A DNA stretch of 64,000 nt from Aggregatimonas sangjinii (GTDB taxonomy: Bacteria > Bacteroidota > Bacteroidia > Flavobacteriales > Flavobacteriaceae). A program made the translations under genes and the position numbers. Positions within the stretch are counted from its first letter, which is position 1, and each line of letters opens with the position of its first letter. The stretch covers positions 3,641,501 to 3,705,500 of the forward strand of contig NZ_CP040710.1 in the NCBI RefSeq assembly GCF_005943945.1, given 5' to 3'. Under the pieces are notes generated by a model. It worked only from the letters and a program-made list of their open reading frames with translations, did no database searches and was not told where the DNA came from. Below, one piece after another: positions 34,351 to 44,336 of the stretch.

Positions 34351-35136
34351 TTAAAATGCTGTTTTCACAACACCACCATCTACTTTGAGCGCCGCGCCGT
34401 TGGTAGCCGACGACAATTCGCTTGCCACATAAACGACCATATTGGCAACCTCCTGCGTAGTGGCAAAACGTTGGATCAATGACGAAGGCCTTTCCGTTTC
34501 AAAAAATTCCTGTTCTACCTCTTCCTTTGATTTTTCTTCGCCGATACCTGCGAAATCTTTGACCCCTTCCGACAAGGTGGGGCCGGGCAATACCGAATTT
34601 ACGGTTACCCTAGTACCTTTCGTAGTTTCGGCAATACCTCGTGATATGGCCAATTGTGCGGTTTTGGTCATCCCATAATGCACCATTTCTTCGGGAATAT
34701 TAATGCCGCTTTCGCTAGATATGAAAATGATACGCCCCCAGTCCTGCTCCAGCATCTGTGGTAAAAATGCCCTGGAAAGCCGTACACCGCTCATTACATT
34801 GATGTCGTAAAATCGCTGCCAATCTGCATCCGGAATATCCAGGAAGTCCTTCGGTTCGAAAATCCCAACATTATTGATCAGAATATCGATTTTTCCGCAA
34901 GACGCGATCAGCTCATCAATCTGCTCCTGCTTCGAGAAATCGCAAGCGATACCGGAGATTTTTCCGTTCTCCACGACCTTGTTCATTTCGCAGAGCGCAT
35001 CCTTCACCGAATCTTCTGAACGTCCGTTGATGATGACCTCGGCTCCTTCTCGTGCCAAGGTTTCCGCGATCGCCCTTCCGATGCCTTTAGTAGAGCCCGT
35101 TACGAGGGCCACCTTATTTTTTAGTTGTAAATCCAT
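34351..35136 (-). CDS. short-chain dehydrogenase/reductase
   Basis: A 261-residue SDR with TGSTKGIGRAIA, NNVG, SSESGIN and the YGMTK catalytic pair; the C-terminus GGVVKTAF is typical. NGRS after the second strand suggests NADP(H). It is the first gene of a two-gene operon with the disulfide reductase. Confidence 0.9.
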   Translation of the reverse strand: MDLQLKNKVALVTGSTKGIGRAIAETLAREGAEVIINGRSEDSVKDALCEMNKVVENGKISGIACDFSKQEQIDELIASCGKIDILINNVGIFEPKDFLDIPDADWQRFYDINVMSGVRLSRAFLPQMLEQDWGRIIFISSESGINIPEEMVHYGMTKTAQLAISRGIAETTKGTRVTVNSVLPGPTLSEGVKDFAGIGEEKSKEEVEQEFFETERPSSLIQRFATTQEVANMVVYVASELSSATNGAALKVDGGVVKTAF

Positions 35137-35241
35137 TGTCGTAGCGATCTTATGTATAGTACAAGTTTGTGCTTTTTTGAGCCGATTCCTAATCCATATT
35201 CAATAAAAACGGACGCAATCCATCAATCAATAGAGATGCAC

Positions 35242-35249
35242 TATATTTG
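35242..35249 (+). promoter_or_regulatory. -7 promoter box of mfd
   Basis: TATATTTG, followed by GC and an A-run as in many flavobacterial promoters. It lies over the TTG at 35247, which argues against that codon as the start. Confidence 0.6.
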
Positions 35250-35264
35250 CAAAAAAAAATACGC

Positions 35265-38200
35265 TTGCCCAATACTGTCATTCCAACACTTTTTGAACGG
35301 TCTCCACAACTACGGAAACTGCGGGATGTCATTGCCAATAATGTCGCTAAAGGAGTTTCGGAGCCCGTAAAAAAAGGGTTCGAGGGTGTACCTCAACTGC
35401 TGCTTAAAGGTCTTGCCGGTTCTTCACTTTCCTTGGTTTTAGGTGATGTTTTCCGAAGTTCCGAAGTCCCTTTTCTATTGATTTTTGATGATAAGGAACA
35501 AGCTGCCTATTACCTGAACGACCTGGAACGAATCGTTGGCGAAGACGACGTACTTTTTTATCCCGGCAGTTACCGTCGCCCGTATCAAATCGAGGAAACC
35601 GATAATGCCAATGTGCTCTTACGCGCTGAAGTACTCAATCGCATCAATTCCAGAAAAAAACCTGCGGTCATTGTTACCTATCCAGACGCACTTTTCGAAA
35701 AAGTCGTGACGCGGAAAGAATTGGATAGGCATACGCTCAAGATAAAGCTCGACGATACCCTTTCCCTGGATTTCCTGAACGAAGTGCTGTTCGAATATAA
35801 ATTTAAAAGGGTAGATTTCGTAACCGAACCCGGCGAATTTTCGGTACGCGGTGGTATCGTAGATGTGTTCTCATTTTCCCATGACGAACCCTACCGCCTG
35901 GAATTTTTTGGCGATGAAGTCGACAGTATTCGCACCTTCGATATTGAAACGCAATTGTCTACCGACAAGGTGAAAAAAATCAGCATTATCCCCAATGTAG
36001 CGAATAAAGTACTTACGGAAAAAAGGGAGAATTTCTTGAGTTACATCTCGCCCAAGACCATCGTTTTTTCGAAAAACACCGATTTGCTGTTCAGTCGGCT
36101 CGATGATTTTTACAAAAAAGCCGAAGAAGCCTTTGCACAGCTTACGGCCGAAATCGAACATGCTGCGCCCAAGGCCCTATTCGTAAACTCCGCTTCATTC
36201 AAAAACGAATTACAGCATTTTCTCGTCATCGGCTCGCAAGCTTCCGAGAAAGCGACCTCTGAAATCGTTTTCAATACCGATCCCCAGCCTTCGTTCAACA
36301 AGAAATTCGATTTGTTGATTCAAAATCTGAACGAATACCATGGCTTGGGGTATACCAATTATATCTGTTGTGCCAGTGACCAACAGGCAAAGCGCTTTCA
36401 GGATATTTTTGAGGATGTAGCCGTAAATGTGGCCTATACAACCGTTGTGTTTCCCTTATTTCAGGGTTTTATCGAAAATGACCTTAAAATCGTCTGCTAT
36501 ACCGACCATCAGATTTTTGAACGCTATCACAAGTTCAACTTGAAAAATGGCTACGCCAAAAAGCAGGCCATCACCTTAAAGGAACTGAACAAACTCGAAA
36601 TCGGGGACTATGTCACCCATATCGACCATGGTATCGGCAAGTTCGGTGGTCTCCAAAAAATTGATGTGCAGGGCAACAAGCAAGAAGCCATTAAATTAAT
36701 GTACGGTGAAAGGGATATTCTGTACGTGAGCATACATTCCCTGCACAAAATATCAAAGTTCAACGGTAAGGACGGTGCTGTTCCCAAAATCTACAAATTG
36801 GGTTCCGCTGCTTGGAAGAAACTCAAACAAAAAACCAAATCCCGGGTCAAGAAAATCGCCTTCAACCTGATCAAGGTATATGCCAAACGCAGGCTTGAAA
36901 AAGGTTTTCAGTACGCCCCCGATAGCTATTTACAAAGCGAATTGGAAGCCTCCTTTATTTATGAGGACACCCCGGACCAGAGCACGGCGACCGAAGATAT
37001 AAAGCGTGATATGGAGAGTGAGCGTCCCATGGACCGTTTAGTCTGTGGCGATGTGGGCTTTGGAAAGACCGAAGTGGCCATTCGTGCCGCATTTAAAGCC
37101 GCCGAAAATGGCAAGCAGGTCGCCGTTTTGGTACCTACGACCATCTTGGCATTTCAACATCACAGAACCTTTACCGAACGCCTAAAGGAAATGCCCGTAA
37201 CGGTAGACTACCTCAACCGATTCCGTACCGCCAAAGAACGGAGGGTAACCCTTGAAAAATTGGAGGCCGGCGCCATCGATATCATCATTGGCACACATCA
37301 ATTGGTGAACAAAAACGTAAAATTCAAAGACCTCGGTCTGCTCATCGTTGACGAAGAACAGAAGTTCGGCGTTGCGGTCAAGGACAAACTCAAATCAATC
37401 AAAGAAAACGTTGATGTATTGACGCTGACCGCGACCCCCATTCCCAGAACCTTACAGTTTAGCTTAATGGCCGCAAGGGATTTGTCGGTCATCAACACCC
37501 CGCCACCCAACCGGTACCCTATTGAAAGCCGTGTCATACGTTTTACCGAGGATACCATTCGCGATGCCATCAGCTACGAGATACAACGTGGCGGACAGGT
37601 ATTCTTCATCCATAACCGTATCGAGAATATCAAAGAAGTGGCGGGCATGATCCAACGTCTCGTGCCGGATGCCAAGGTCGGCATCGGTCATGGGCAAATG
37701 GAAGGCAAAAAACTGGAATCGCTCATGCTTTCCTTTATGGATGGAGAATTCGATGTCCTGGTATCGACGACCATCGTAGAAAGCGGTCTGGATGTGACCA
37801 ATGCGAATACCATCTTTATTAACAATGCCAATAACTTCGGTTTGAGCGACCTTCACCAAATGCGCGGCCGGGTCGGGCGGAGCAATAAGAAAGCCTTTTG
37901 CTATTTTATCACGCCACCCTACGAGGTCATGACCCCCGATGCGCGCAAACGTATCGAGGCCCTAGAGCAGTTTACCGCCCTGGGCAGCGGCTTCAATATC
38001 GCCATGAAGGATTTGGAGATTCGTGGGGCAGGCGATTTACTGGGAGGGGAACAAAGCGGCTTTATCAACGAAATCGGATTCGAAACCTATCAAAAAATAC
38101 TGGCCGAAGCCATTGACGAACTCAAGGAAAATGAATTTAAGGAACTTTATGAGCAGGTGGAAGGCCATCAGGAAAAGGTCTTTGTAAAGGAAACCCAAAT

Positions 38201-38666
38201 CGATTCGGATTTTGAGCTGCTCTTTCCCGACGATTACATCAATAATATTACCGAACGCTTGAACCTTTATACCGAACTGAACCAAGTGAAGGATGAGGAA
38301 TCGCTGTTAAAATTCGAAAAAGAGCTCGTTGATCGCTTCGGGGAATTACCGTCGCAGGCAGAAGATTTGCTGAATTCCGTTCGGGTGAAATGGATCGCCA
38401 ATAGCATCGGATTGGAAAAAGTGGTCATGAAAAACAAAAAGTTGATCGGTTATTTTATCGCCGATCAACAGTCGGAATTTTACCAAAGTGCGGCCTTTAC
38501 CAAGGTACTTCGCTTTGTACAATCAAACCCGGGCAGCTGCAAGATGAAAGAGAAAAAAACCCGGAACGGGCTGCGCCTGTTATTGATTTTCGAAGGTATC
38601 AATTCTTTGGAAAAGGCCTTGAAAGCCCTCGCTCCTTTCGAAAAACAGGAATTGCAGAATGCTTAA
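35265..38666 (+). CDS. mfd: transcription-repair coupling factor
   Basis: Removes stalled RNA polymerase and recruits UvrA. In order: UvrB-like damage module (residues ~1-300), RNA polymerase-interacting CarD-like domain (LEIGDYVTHIDHGIGKFGG, ~445), RecG-like helicase with Walker A GDVGFGKTEVA and DEEQKFG, TATPIPRTLQ, GRVGRS motif VI, and the C-terminal TRCF domain. No in-frame ATG is available upstream of the UvrB module; the TTG at 35265 (MPNTVIPTLFERSPQL) is chosen because the promoter box covers the earlier TTG. The protein is 1133 residues, usual for the family. Confidence 0.93.
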   Translation: MPNTVIPTLFERSPQLRKLRDVIANNVAKGVSEPVKKGFEGVPQLLLKGLAGSSLSLVLGDVFRSSEVPFLLIFDDKEQAAYYLNDLERIVGEDDVLFYPGSYRRPYQIEETDNANVLLRAEVLNRINSRKKPAVIVTYPDALFEKVVTRKELDRHTLKIKLDDTLSLDFLNEVLFEYKFKRVDFVTEPGEFSVRGGIVDVFSFSHDEPYRLEFFGDEVDSIRTFDIETQLSTDKVKKISIIPNVANKVLTEKRENFLSYISPKTIVFSKNTDLLFSRLDDFYKKAEEAFAQLTAEIEHAAPKALFVNSASFKNELQHFLVIGSQASEKATSEIVFNTDPQPSFNKKFDLLIQNLNEYHGLGYTNYICCASDQQAKRFQDIFEDVAVNVAYTTVVFPLFQGFIENDLKIVCYTDHQIFERYHKFNLKNGYAKKQAITLKELNKLEIGDYVTHIDHGIGKFGGLQKIDVQGNKQEAIKLMYGERDILYVSIHSLHKISKFNGKDGAVPKIYKLGSAAWKKLKQKTKSRVKKIAFNLIKVYAKRRLEKGFQYAPDSYLQSELEASFIYEDTPDQSTATEDIKRDMESERPMDRLVCGDVGFGKTEVAIRAAFKAAENGKQVAVLVPTTILAFQHHRTFTERLKEMPVTVDYLNRFRTAKERRVTLEKLEAGAIDIIIGTHQLVNKNVKFKDLGLLIVDEEQKFGVAVKDKLKSIKENVDVLTLTATPIPRTLQFSLMAARDLSVINTPPPNRYPIESRVIRFTEDTIRDAISYEIQRGGQVFFIHNRIENIKEVAGMIQRLVPDAKVGIGHGQMEGKKLESLMLSFMDGEFDVLVSTTIVESGLDVTNANTIFINNANNFGLSDLHQMRGRVGRSNKKAFCYFITPPYEVMTPDARKRIEALEQFTALGSGFNIAMKDLEIRGAGDLLGGEQSGFINEIGFETYQKILAEAIDELKENEFKELYEQVEGHQEKVFVKETQIDSDFELLFPDDYINNITERLNLYTELNQVKDEESLLKFEKELVDRFGELPSQAEDLLNSVRVKWIANSIGLEKVVMKNKKLIGYFIADQQSEFYQSAAFTKVLRFVQSNPGSCKMKEKKTRNGLRLLLIFEGINSLEKALKALAPFEKQELQNA

Positions 38667-38674
38667 CCCACCAT

Positions 38675-38992
38675 ATGGACTTTACCCTTGCCGAAAAATT
38701 AGCTATTGTTAAAGCAGTCGATGCAATTGTAATTGCAGACGGAGTAGTACATAACGGCGAAATCGACCATGTGCAGCAACTAATGCACACTATCGATTTC
38801 GACAGTAATTTTATCGTTCAAGCGAGAAATATACCCGCTGGGCACGACATTAAAATTCTAAAGGAGATGCCGGACAATAAAAAGACGGATTTGGCGCGCA
38901 TTCTAAAGGAAGTTGCCAATTCAGACGGATTCGTTCATAAAAAAGAAACGGCATTGATGTCCCAAATCTTTGCCGCTATCGAATTTATTTAA
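38675..38992 (+). CDS. small TerB-like helical protein
   Basis: A 105-residue all-helical protein with a TerB-like acidic repeat: AIVIADGVVHNGEIDHV near residues 18-34 and SDGFVHKKETALM near residues 87-99, each with D-G-x(4-5)-E spacing. It follows mfd by 8 bp, so is probably cotranscribed. No link to tellurium is evident. Confidence 0.7.
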   Translation: MDFTLAEKLAIVKAVDAIVIADGVVHNGEIDHVQQLMHTIDFDSNFIVQARNIPAGHDIKILKEMPDNKKTDLARILKEVANSDGFVHKKETALMSQIFAAIEFI

Positions 38993-39504
38993 CCTTTAAA
39001 AGGATGGAGTTCTCGACACGACTTCTGACACTTGGAGGCTGAAGCTCTTGAGGCATCGTAACAATCGATTTTCCCTTGTCCGTCACCCATTTTAGCACAA
39101 CTATCCCGTCTCTTTTTAGCCGCCTTTCCACAACTCTTGCTACACTCGGCGAATCCCACGTCTACCGGATTTTTCCAAAACTCATCACTGGCAAAGACGA
39201 AATCCTCAAAAGTACTGTTGTTCATAGGGTTTGAACTAATTTGCATGAACGCGAGTCTCGATTTTGTATTTTGATCATCAAGTTGCGCCTGTAGCTTTTC
39301 GATGCGCTTCTCCAAATCCTGTATTCTTTTTTCCATACTGATATCGGCTTGGTCTTGGGGTGTGGCGTTATCGGACACTACTTCCGATGATTTCATCTTG
39401 TTTGCCGTGCTCGATGATTTTGAAGGGATATCCCGACTTTTTTCTTGGGCGGTGCCCATGGTCAAACAGAAAACAATTGCAAGAAAAAGTATTGAATTTT
39501 TCAT
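38989..39504 (-). CDS. secreted protein with coiled coil and six-cysteine C-terminus
   Basis: A 171-residue product. A signal peptide (MKNSILFLAIVFCLTMGTAQ), a Ser/Lys-rich linker, a heptad coiled coil (MEKRIQDLEKRIEKLQAQLDDQ, residues ~57-78) and a Cys-rich tail with CSKSC, SCAKM, DCYDA and CQKSC. No known family. Its stop overlaps the stop of the convergent TerB-like gene in TTAA. Confidence 0.75.
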   Translation of the reverse strand: MKNSILFLAIVFCLTMGTAQEKSRDIPSKSSSTANKMKSSEVVSDNATPQDQADISMEKRIQDLEKRIEKLQAQLDDQNTKSRLAFMQISSNPMNNSTFEDFVFASDEFWKNPVDVGFAECSKSCGKAAKKRRDSCAKMGDGQGKIDCYDASRASASKCQKSCRELHPFKG

Positions 39505-39773
39505 AATTCTATGGATTAAGATTTTTTAAAGCTAACCTAAACAACTACGGCATTCCGATATAATGTGCTGTCATACGAGATACCCGTGTGAATGGTAGTC
39601 TATTGGGTGTTGTTGAACAATTGGTTGAAATGGATATCGTTTTTACGTGATTTCGGTGGGTTGCGGAGGTACGTCTTTTAACCTATTGCTCTCACCCAAT
39701 GAATTCTAACCAAAAGAAAATCCGAAGATTCGCTTGATTCGTTATCTTTAGACAGCCTAATAAAAATGATATT

Positions 39774-41699
39774 ATGAAAGTACGTTTGCTATTCGTCTTA
39801 TTCGCCTTCCTAATGGTCTTGTCCCTAAAGGCTCAAACTGCCGATTCACTCTATTTGCGACAACACTACGACCTGAAGGAATATCGTATTCCCATGCGGG
39901 ACGGGGCCGAACTTTTTACAGTGGTATACACGCCTAAGGACAAGTCGAAAAGGTATCCGATTTTATTGAACAGGACTTGCTATAATGCCTCTAAATATTC
40001 CAATTACAACTATGGGGGTTATCCATCCATGTATTTGGTGGAAGAAGGCTATATTTTGGTATTTCAAGACGTTAGAGGTCGGTATATGTCCGACGGTGAA
40101 TTTGATAATATGACCCCGAACATTCCGGGCAACGACCCCAACAACAAAAAAGACATCGATGAAAGTTCCGATACCTACGACACTATTGATTGGATGATCA
40201 AGAACATCAAGGGCAATAATGGCAATGTTGGGATGTATGGCATTTCCTATCCGGGATTTTATACCGCGGCAGCCCTTGTCGATGCCCATCCCGCATTAAA
40301 AGCCTCTTCCCCACAGGCACCCATTGCCGATTTTTTCTTTGATGATTTTCATCACCAAGGTGCCTTTCTGCAGAGCTACACCGCCGCTTTCGCGGTATTC
40401 GGTTATCAGAAGGACAGCCTTACACGAGAACCTTGGTATATGGACAAGCTTACCCGCCTCTACGAAGCACCTCCTGCGGATGGTTACGACTTTTGGCTAA
40501 AAATGGGTCCGCTGAAAAATATTACGAAAAAAATTCATCATGATAATTTCTTCTGGAAACAGGTTACGGAACACCCCAACTACGACGAATTTTGGCAGAA
40601 ACGCAGTATTTTACCCCATTTAAAAAACGTGGAACATGCTGTAATGACCGTTGGTGGCTGGTATGACGCCGAAGACCTTTACGGGCCTTTAAACATTTAT
40701 AAAACTGTCGAGGCTACAAGTCCTAAAGCGACTAATACCATTGTCATGGGACCATGGGACCATGGTGGCTGGGCACGCGAAAAAGGACAGACCACGCATA
40801 ACCACATTTATTTCGGAGACAGTATATCGACTCATTTTCAGCGGGAAATCGAAAAGAAATTCTTTGCACACCATTTAAAAGGTACCGGTACCAATACACT
40901 TCCCGAAGCATATATGTTCGACACGGGTATTAAAAAATGGGAATCCTACACGGAATGGCCACCTAAGAACGTCCCTCCCATAATGCTGTCTTTTGGGGAA
41001 AACGGGCATTTGGGTATCAACGAAACGGCAGACCAGAATATGGTTTTCGAATATACGAGCGACCCTAAGAAACCGGTGCCCTATACCTCGCAAATAGAAG
41101 GACTCACCTTTACACCAAGGCGATATATGTCAGACGACCAAAGGGAAGCTTCCAGACGACCGGATGTGTTGACCTTTGAGACCGATGTACTTACAGACGA
41201 TAGCACTGTTGCAGGCGAGATTATGGCCAAATTGAAAGTAGCCATGACGGGAACGGACGCCGATTTTATCGTAAAACTCATTGATGTATACCCGCAAGAC
41301 CATCCGAATTACGAGCATAACGAAAAAAACATCATCATGGGCGGATACCAGCAATTGGTGCGTGCGGAAACTTTTCGGGGTAGGTTCAGAAATAGTTTTG
41401 CAAAACCAGAGCCTTTTGTGCCGGGCGAAATCACCGATGTGAACTTCCGATTGCAGGATGTGCTCCATACCTTTAAAAAGGGGCATCGCATTATGATCCA
41501 AATCCACAGTTCCTGGTTCCCGTATATCGACCGGAATCCACAAAAATATGTGGACAACATCTTCGAGGCCGACGAGGAAGATTTTATAAAATCAACCATC
41601 AAAGTATATGGATCTTCAACGGTTGAAGTGGGCGGGACACAGGAGTGTTGCTTACCGGCACCTTTTCAGGTCAACGAAGAACAGCTGATAAAAGACTGA
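39774..41699 (+). CDS. CocE/NonD-family hydrolase (X-Pro dipeptidyl-peptidase-like)
   Basis: A 641-residue secreted alpha/beta hydrolase. Signal peptide to about residue 20 (LMVLSLKAQ), entry motif MRDGAELFTVVYTP, nucleophile Ser in GMYGISYPGFYTA near residue 160, acid/His region GPWDHGGWA near residue 325, and the C-terminal galactose-binding-like jelly roll. The family includes cocaine esterase and glutaryl-7-ACA acylases; in Bacteroidota it is mostly peptidase-like. The next gene starts 40 bp downstream. Confidence 0.9.
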   Translation: MKVRLLFVLFAFLMVLSLKAQTADSLYLRQHYDLKEYRIPMRDGAELFTVVYTPKDKSKRYPILLNRTCYNASKYSNYNYGGYPSMYLVEEGYILVFQDVRGRYMSDGEFDNMTPNIPGNDPNNKKDIDESSDTYDTIDWMIKNIKGNNGNVGMYGISYPGFYTAAALVDAHPALKASSPQAPIADFFFDDFHHQGAFLQSYTAAFAVFGYQKDSLTREPWYMDKLTRLYEAPPADGYDFWLKMGPLKNITKKIHHDNFFWKQVTEHPNYDEFWQKRSILPHLKNVEHAVMTVGGWYDAEDLYGPLNIYKTVEATSPKATNTIVMGPWDHGGWAREKGQTTHNHIYFGDSISTHFQREIEKKFFAHHLKGTGTNTLPEAYMFDTGIKKWESYTEWPPKNVPPIMLSFGENGHLGINETADQNMVFEYTSDPKKPVPYTSQIEGLTFTPRRYMSDDQREASRRPDVLTFETDVLTDDSTVAGEIMAKLKVAMTGTDADFIVKLIDVYPQDHPNYEHNEKNIIMGGYQQLVRAETFRGRFRNSFAKPEPFVPGEITDVNFRLQDVLHTFKKGHRIMIQIHSSWFPYIDRNPQKYVDNIFEADEEDFIKSTIKVYGSSTVEVGGTQECCLPAPFQVNEEQLIKD

Positions 41700-41739
41700 C
41701 CGAGTTTCAGTATGGTTTGAATGTTGAAGTACAGCTACC

Positions 41740-43065
41740 ATGAGAGTTTCCATTATCGTATTATTCCTTTTATCGCTGATACCGATACGGGCGCAGCACA
41801 CTATTTCGGGCACATTTTCACCAGCCAAAGAGTTTAGTTGGCTCATTGCCTATCACCTCACACCCGGCGGTCAGGAGTACGTCGCGGATACCGCCATCAA
41901 AGATGGTAGGTTTTCATTAGAAATTGGATCGAATAAGCCTTCAGGAATATACCGTATGGTTTATGCGGTGCCTCAGGACGAGTTTTATTTTGATGTACTC
42001 TACAATGGCGAAGAAGATATTCAATTACACTTCGATAGTTCCGAAGGCGTAAATTTCACAGTATCTAAAGAGAATATACCCTACGGTACATATTTTAGGG
42101 AAATACATGAAATGGAAAGCACATTGGTCGGCTTTTACACCAACGGAAATGATGATGTTAGGGAGTACAATACTATAATCCAACGCTTGAAATCTTTTCA
42201 ACAGACTTCCGAAGAACAAACAAAAGGTTTACTGGCCCATGCATTCATTTCCGCAAATCGACCTTACATTCCGTCAGTTTATGAAACCTTACCAGATTTC
42301 GTCGCAAATAGAAAGGAGCATTATTTCGATGCTTTTAAGGTGACCGATACCGCCCTACAAGCCTCGGGCTTTTTAAGCGATAAAATAGAAAACTACGTAT
42401 TTTCGGCACTACCCTTAAAAAAAATGACTGCCGCTGAAACCGAAATAGCCATGCAGGAAAATGTGCAGACCGTAACCGAAGAACTAGCCAGTACTAAAGA
42501 TGGTTTTAAGTTCATAGTGTATAAAAAATTATGGTCGCAGGCCTCGGAGAGTGGACTGAACGAACTTGCCGATTTCATCTATTCCAACTACCTGAAAGCA
42601 TTGTCATTAAAAACGGGCAATGCCCAAACCGTTTTGGATATTGAAAGACACAATCGCCTTCGCCTGGGTGCAATCGCCCCGGAAATGATTTGGGAGGAAA
42701 ACGGATCCGAGCAAAAACTAAGTGGTCTAAATGGCGCAGAACATTATCTTTTGGTATTTTGGAGCAGTCAATGCGGCCACTGTTTAAGCGAACTCCCGGC
42801 ATTGCATAAAGCGCTGAAAAATGTTTCGAATGTGAAGGTCTTGGCCATTGGTTTGGAAGATGATGACACGACTTGGTCTGTAGAATCGGCGAAGCTTCCC
42901 GATTTCAAACATCTCATTTCCTTGGGAAAATGGGATAGCGAATATGCAGACCTATATGACATCCACAAAACACCAACTTACTATGTTCTGGATACCGAAA
43001 AGAAAATCATAGCAAAGCCCGATGGTGATAGCGAGGTGATTACTTTTTTAAATAGCAATCTTTAA
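41740..43065 (+). CDS. TlpA-type thioredoxin-like protein with DUF4369-like N-terminus
   Basis: A 441-residue secreted protein: signal peptide, a beta-rich DUF4369-like domain (GTFSPAKEFSWLIAYHLTPGG), a helical middle, and a thioredoxin domain with WSSQCGHCLSELPAL near residue 345 and cis-Pro in HKTPTYYVLD. It probably handles disulfides in the periplasm. It is on the same strand as, and close behind, the CocE-like hydrolase. Confidence 0.85.
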   Translation: MRVSIIVLFLLSLIPIRAQHTISGTFSPAKEFSWLIAYHLTPGGQEYVADTAIKDGRFSLEIGSNKPSGIYRMVYAVPQDEFYFDVLYNGEEDIQLHFDSSEGVNFTVSKENIPYGTYFREIHEMESTLVGFYTNGNDDVREYNTIIQRLKSFQQTSEEQTKGLLAHAFISANRPYIPSVYETLPDFVANRKEHYFDAFKVTDTALQASGFLSDKIENYVFSALPLKKMTAAETEIAMQENVQTVTEELASTKDGFKFIVYKKLWSQASESGLNELADFIYSNYLKALSLKTGNAQTVLDIERHNRLRLGAIAPEMIWEENGSEQKLSGLNGAEHYLLVFWSSQCGHCLSELPALHKALKNVSNVKVLAIGLEDDDTTWSVESAKLPDFKHLISLGKWDSEYADLYDIHKTPTYYVLDTEKKIIAKPDGDSEVITFLNSNL

Positions 43066-43073
43066 CTGCCGGT

Positions 43074-43733
43074 TCAGAGCGTCTTCAAATCCTTTATTGT
43101 TTTGAAGGCGACATCTACCTGATCGTCGTTTACGAGAATCGTAAATTCATTGGTGGTCGATATGACTTCGTAAAGCACGATACCTTCCCAGGCCAAACGT
43201 TGAAAAATAAAATAATAGATTCCGGGAACAGAAACATTTTCGGCAGGTAATTTTACGGTTATCGAAGACAGGTTCGTTGCCTTCTGTGTGCATCGCTCCG
43301 CTTGAAAAAGCTTTTCGACGACCGCATCCATACTATTGCTTACCACAATATTCATCTCATTCACCCCTCGGGAAGAAGTGTAGAACACATCTTGGTTGGT
43401 ATTCACTTCCTCTAACAATTTGGCTTGCTGCGATAAAATGGTGTCGGAGACCAAAAAGGTAAAATCGGTCAGGGAAGAACGAACGGTGATCTCGCCGATG
43501 TTCTTGAGCACTTTCAATATTTTGTGGGTAGCCCGAAATTCCAAATCATCGGACAGGCGTTTTAATGCCATAACGATAGCCCCATTACGCACCTCTTTTC
43601 CCAATTCGTCCTGAATTTCGGGTTTTACGATTCGCGATAACGAAGTCAAGTTGATAATACCTTGGGCCAAGGCACTTTGTAAAAACGGTTTTTTCTTGAT
43701 GTAGCCCTCCACTACGGATGAGATGGTTTTCAT
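43074..43733 (-). CDS. ACT-domain protein related to aspartate kinase regulatory region
   Basis: A 219-residue protein. An N-terminal helical segment (VVEGYIKKKPFLQSALAQGIIN...LSRIVKPEI) may be a winged helix. It is followed by two ACT-like beta-alpha-beta units (ITVRSSLTDFTFLVSD; SSITVKLPAENVSVPGIYYFIFQRLAWEGIVLYEVISTTNEFTILVNDD). Such free-standing proteins are often annotated aspartate kinase, but there is no kinase domain. A role as an amino-acid-responsive regulator is inference. Confidence 0.75.
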   Translation of the reverse strand: MKTISSVVEGYIKKKPFLQSALAQGIINLTSLSRIVKPEIQDELGKEVRNGAIVMALKRLSDDLEFRATHKILKVLKNIGEITVRSSLTDFTFLVSDTILSQQAKLLEEVNTNQDVFYTSSRGVNEMNIVVSNSMDAVVEKLFQAERCTQKATNLSSITVKLPAENVSVPGIYYFIFQRLAWEGIVLYEVISTTNEFTILVNDDQVDVAFKTIKDLKTL

Positions 43734-43750
43734 GCGATACTAATTTGAAT

Positions 43751-43758
43751 CAAAAATA
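43751..43758 (-). promoter_or_regulatory. -7 promoter box of the ACT-domain gene
   Basis: TATTTTTG on the minus strand, an exact TAnnTTTG match, 17 bp before the ATG. Confidence 0.55.
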
Positions 43759-43785
43759 ACAATTTGTTATAAATTGAACAAATTT

Positions 43786-44145
43786 TTAAAAATGATAGAA
43801 TGCACTTTCCATATGTTCGATTTTAAAAAGTTTTTTATTCTTTAAAATCGCGATGATATCGAACCGTATTTCTTTATCAAGCTTCATCTCGGTCACATAA
43901 TAATCGGCCGCCGCTACCAATAGTTTTATCTTTTTCGGGGTAATGGTATCCGCAATGGCAATAATTTGGTCATTGCTTCTGGCCCGCACCTCCACTATTG
44001 CTACGATATCATCTTTTTCCGCTATGATATCGATTTCGGCCTTGAGATACCTGAAATTTCGGTACAGGATGCGGTAACCTTTCTCCAAAAGGAAATTGAC
44101 CGCAATTTCCTCTCCTTCCTTTCCGAATTCGTTATGCTTACCCAT
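43786..44145 (-). CDS. YraN/UPF0102 family nuclease-fold protein
   Basis: A 119-residue single-domain protein of usual length. GKEGEEIAVNFLLEKGYRILYRNFR opens it, EIDIIAEKDDIVAIVEVRAR holds the D-E-x-K-like restriction-endonuclease core (with Arg-Ala-Arg where KxR is common). No activity is established for the family; a role in DNA recombination is suspected. Confidence 0.85.
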   Translation of the reverse strand: MGKHNEFGKEGEEIAVNFLLEKGYRILYRNFRYLKAEIDIIAEKDDIVAIVEVRARSNDQIIAIADTITPKKIKLLVAAADYYVTEMKLDKEIRFDIIAILKNKKLFKIEHMESAFYHF

Positions 44146-44336
44146 GTAGTTTTATTGAAGATCGACTAGAGTTGCAGTTTATCGATAGAATATCCAATTA
44201 AGCTCCCATCACTGCCAGATACTACCTACACCGAACGACCATACGTCGAAAATACTAGGATTCATACACTAAGCAAAATCTTCTACCGTTTAGAGAATGC
44301 CCCCAAATCATAAACAGGTTCTTAACCACCGAAATT

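Noticed and set aside
43074-43733. Second aspartate kinase
   Set aside because: Only the ACT-like part is present; the kinase domain is absent.
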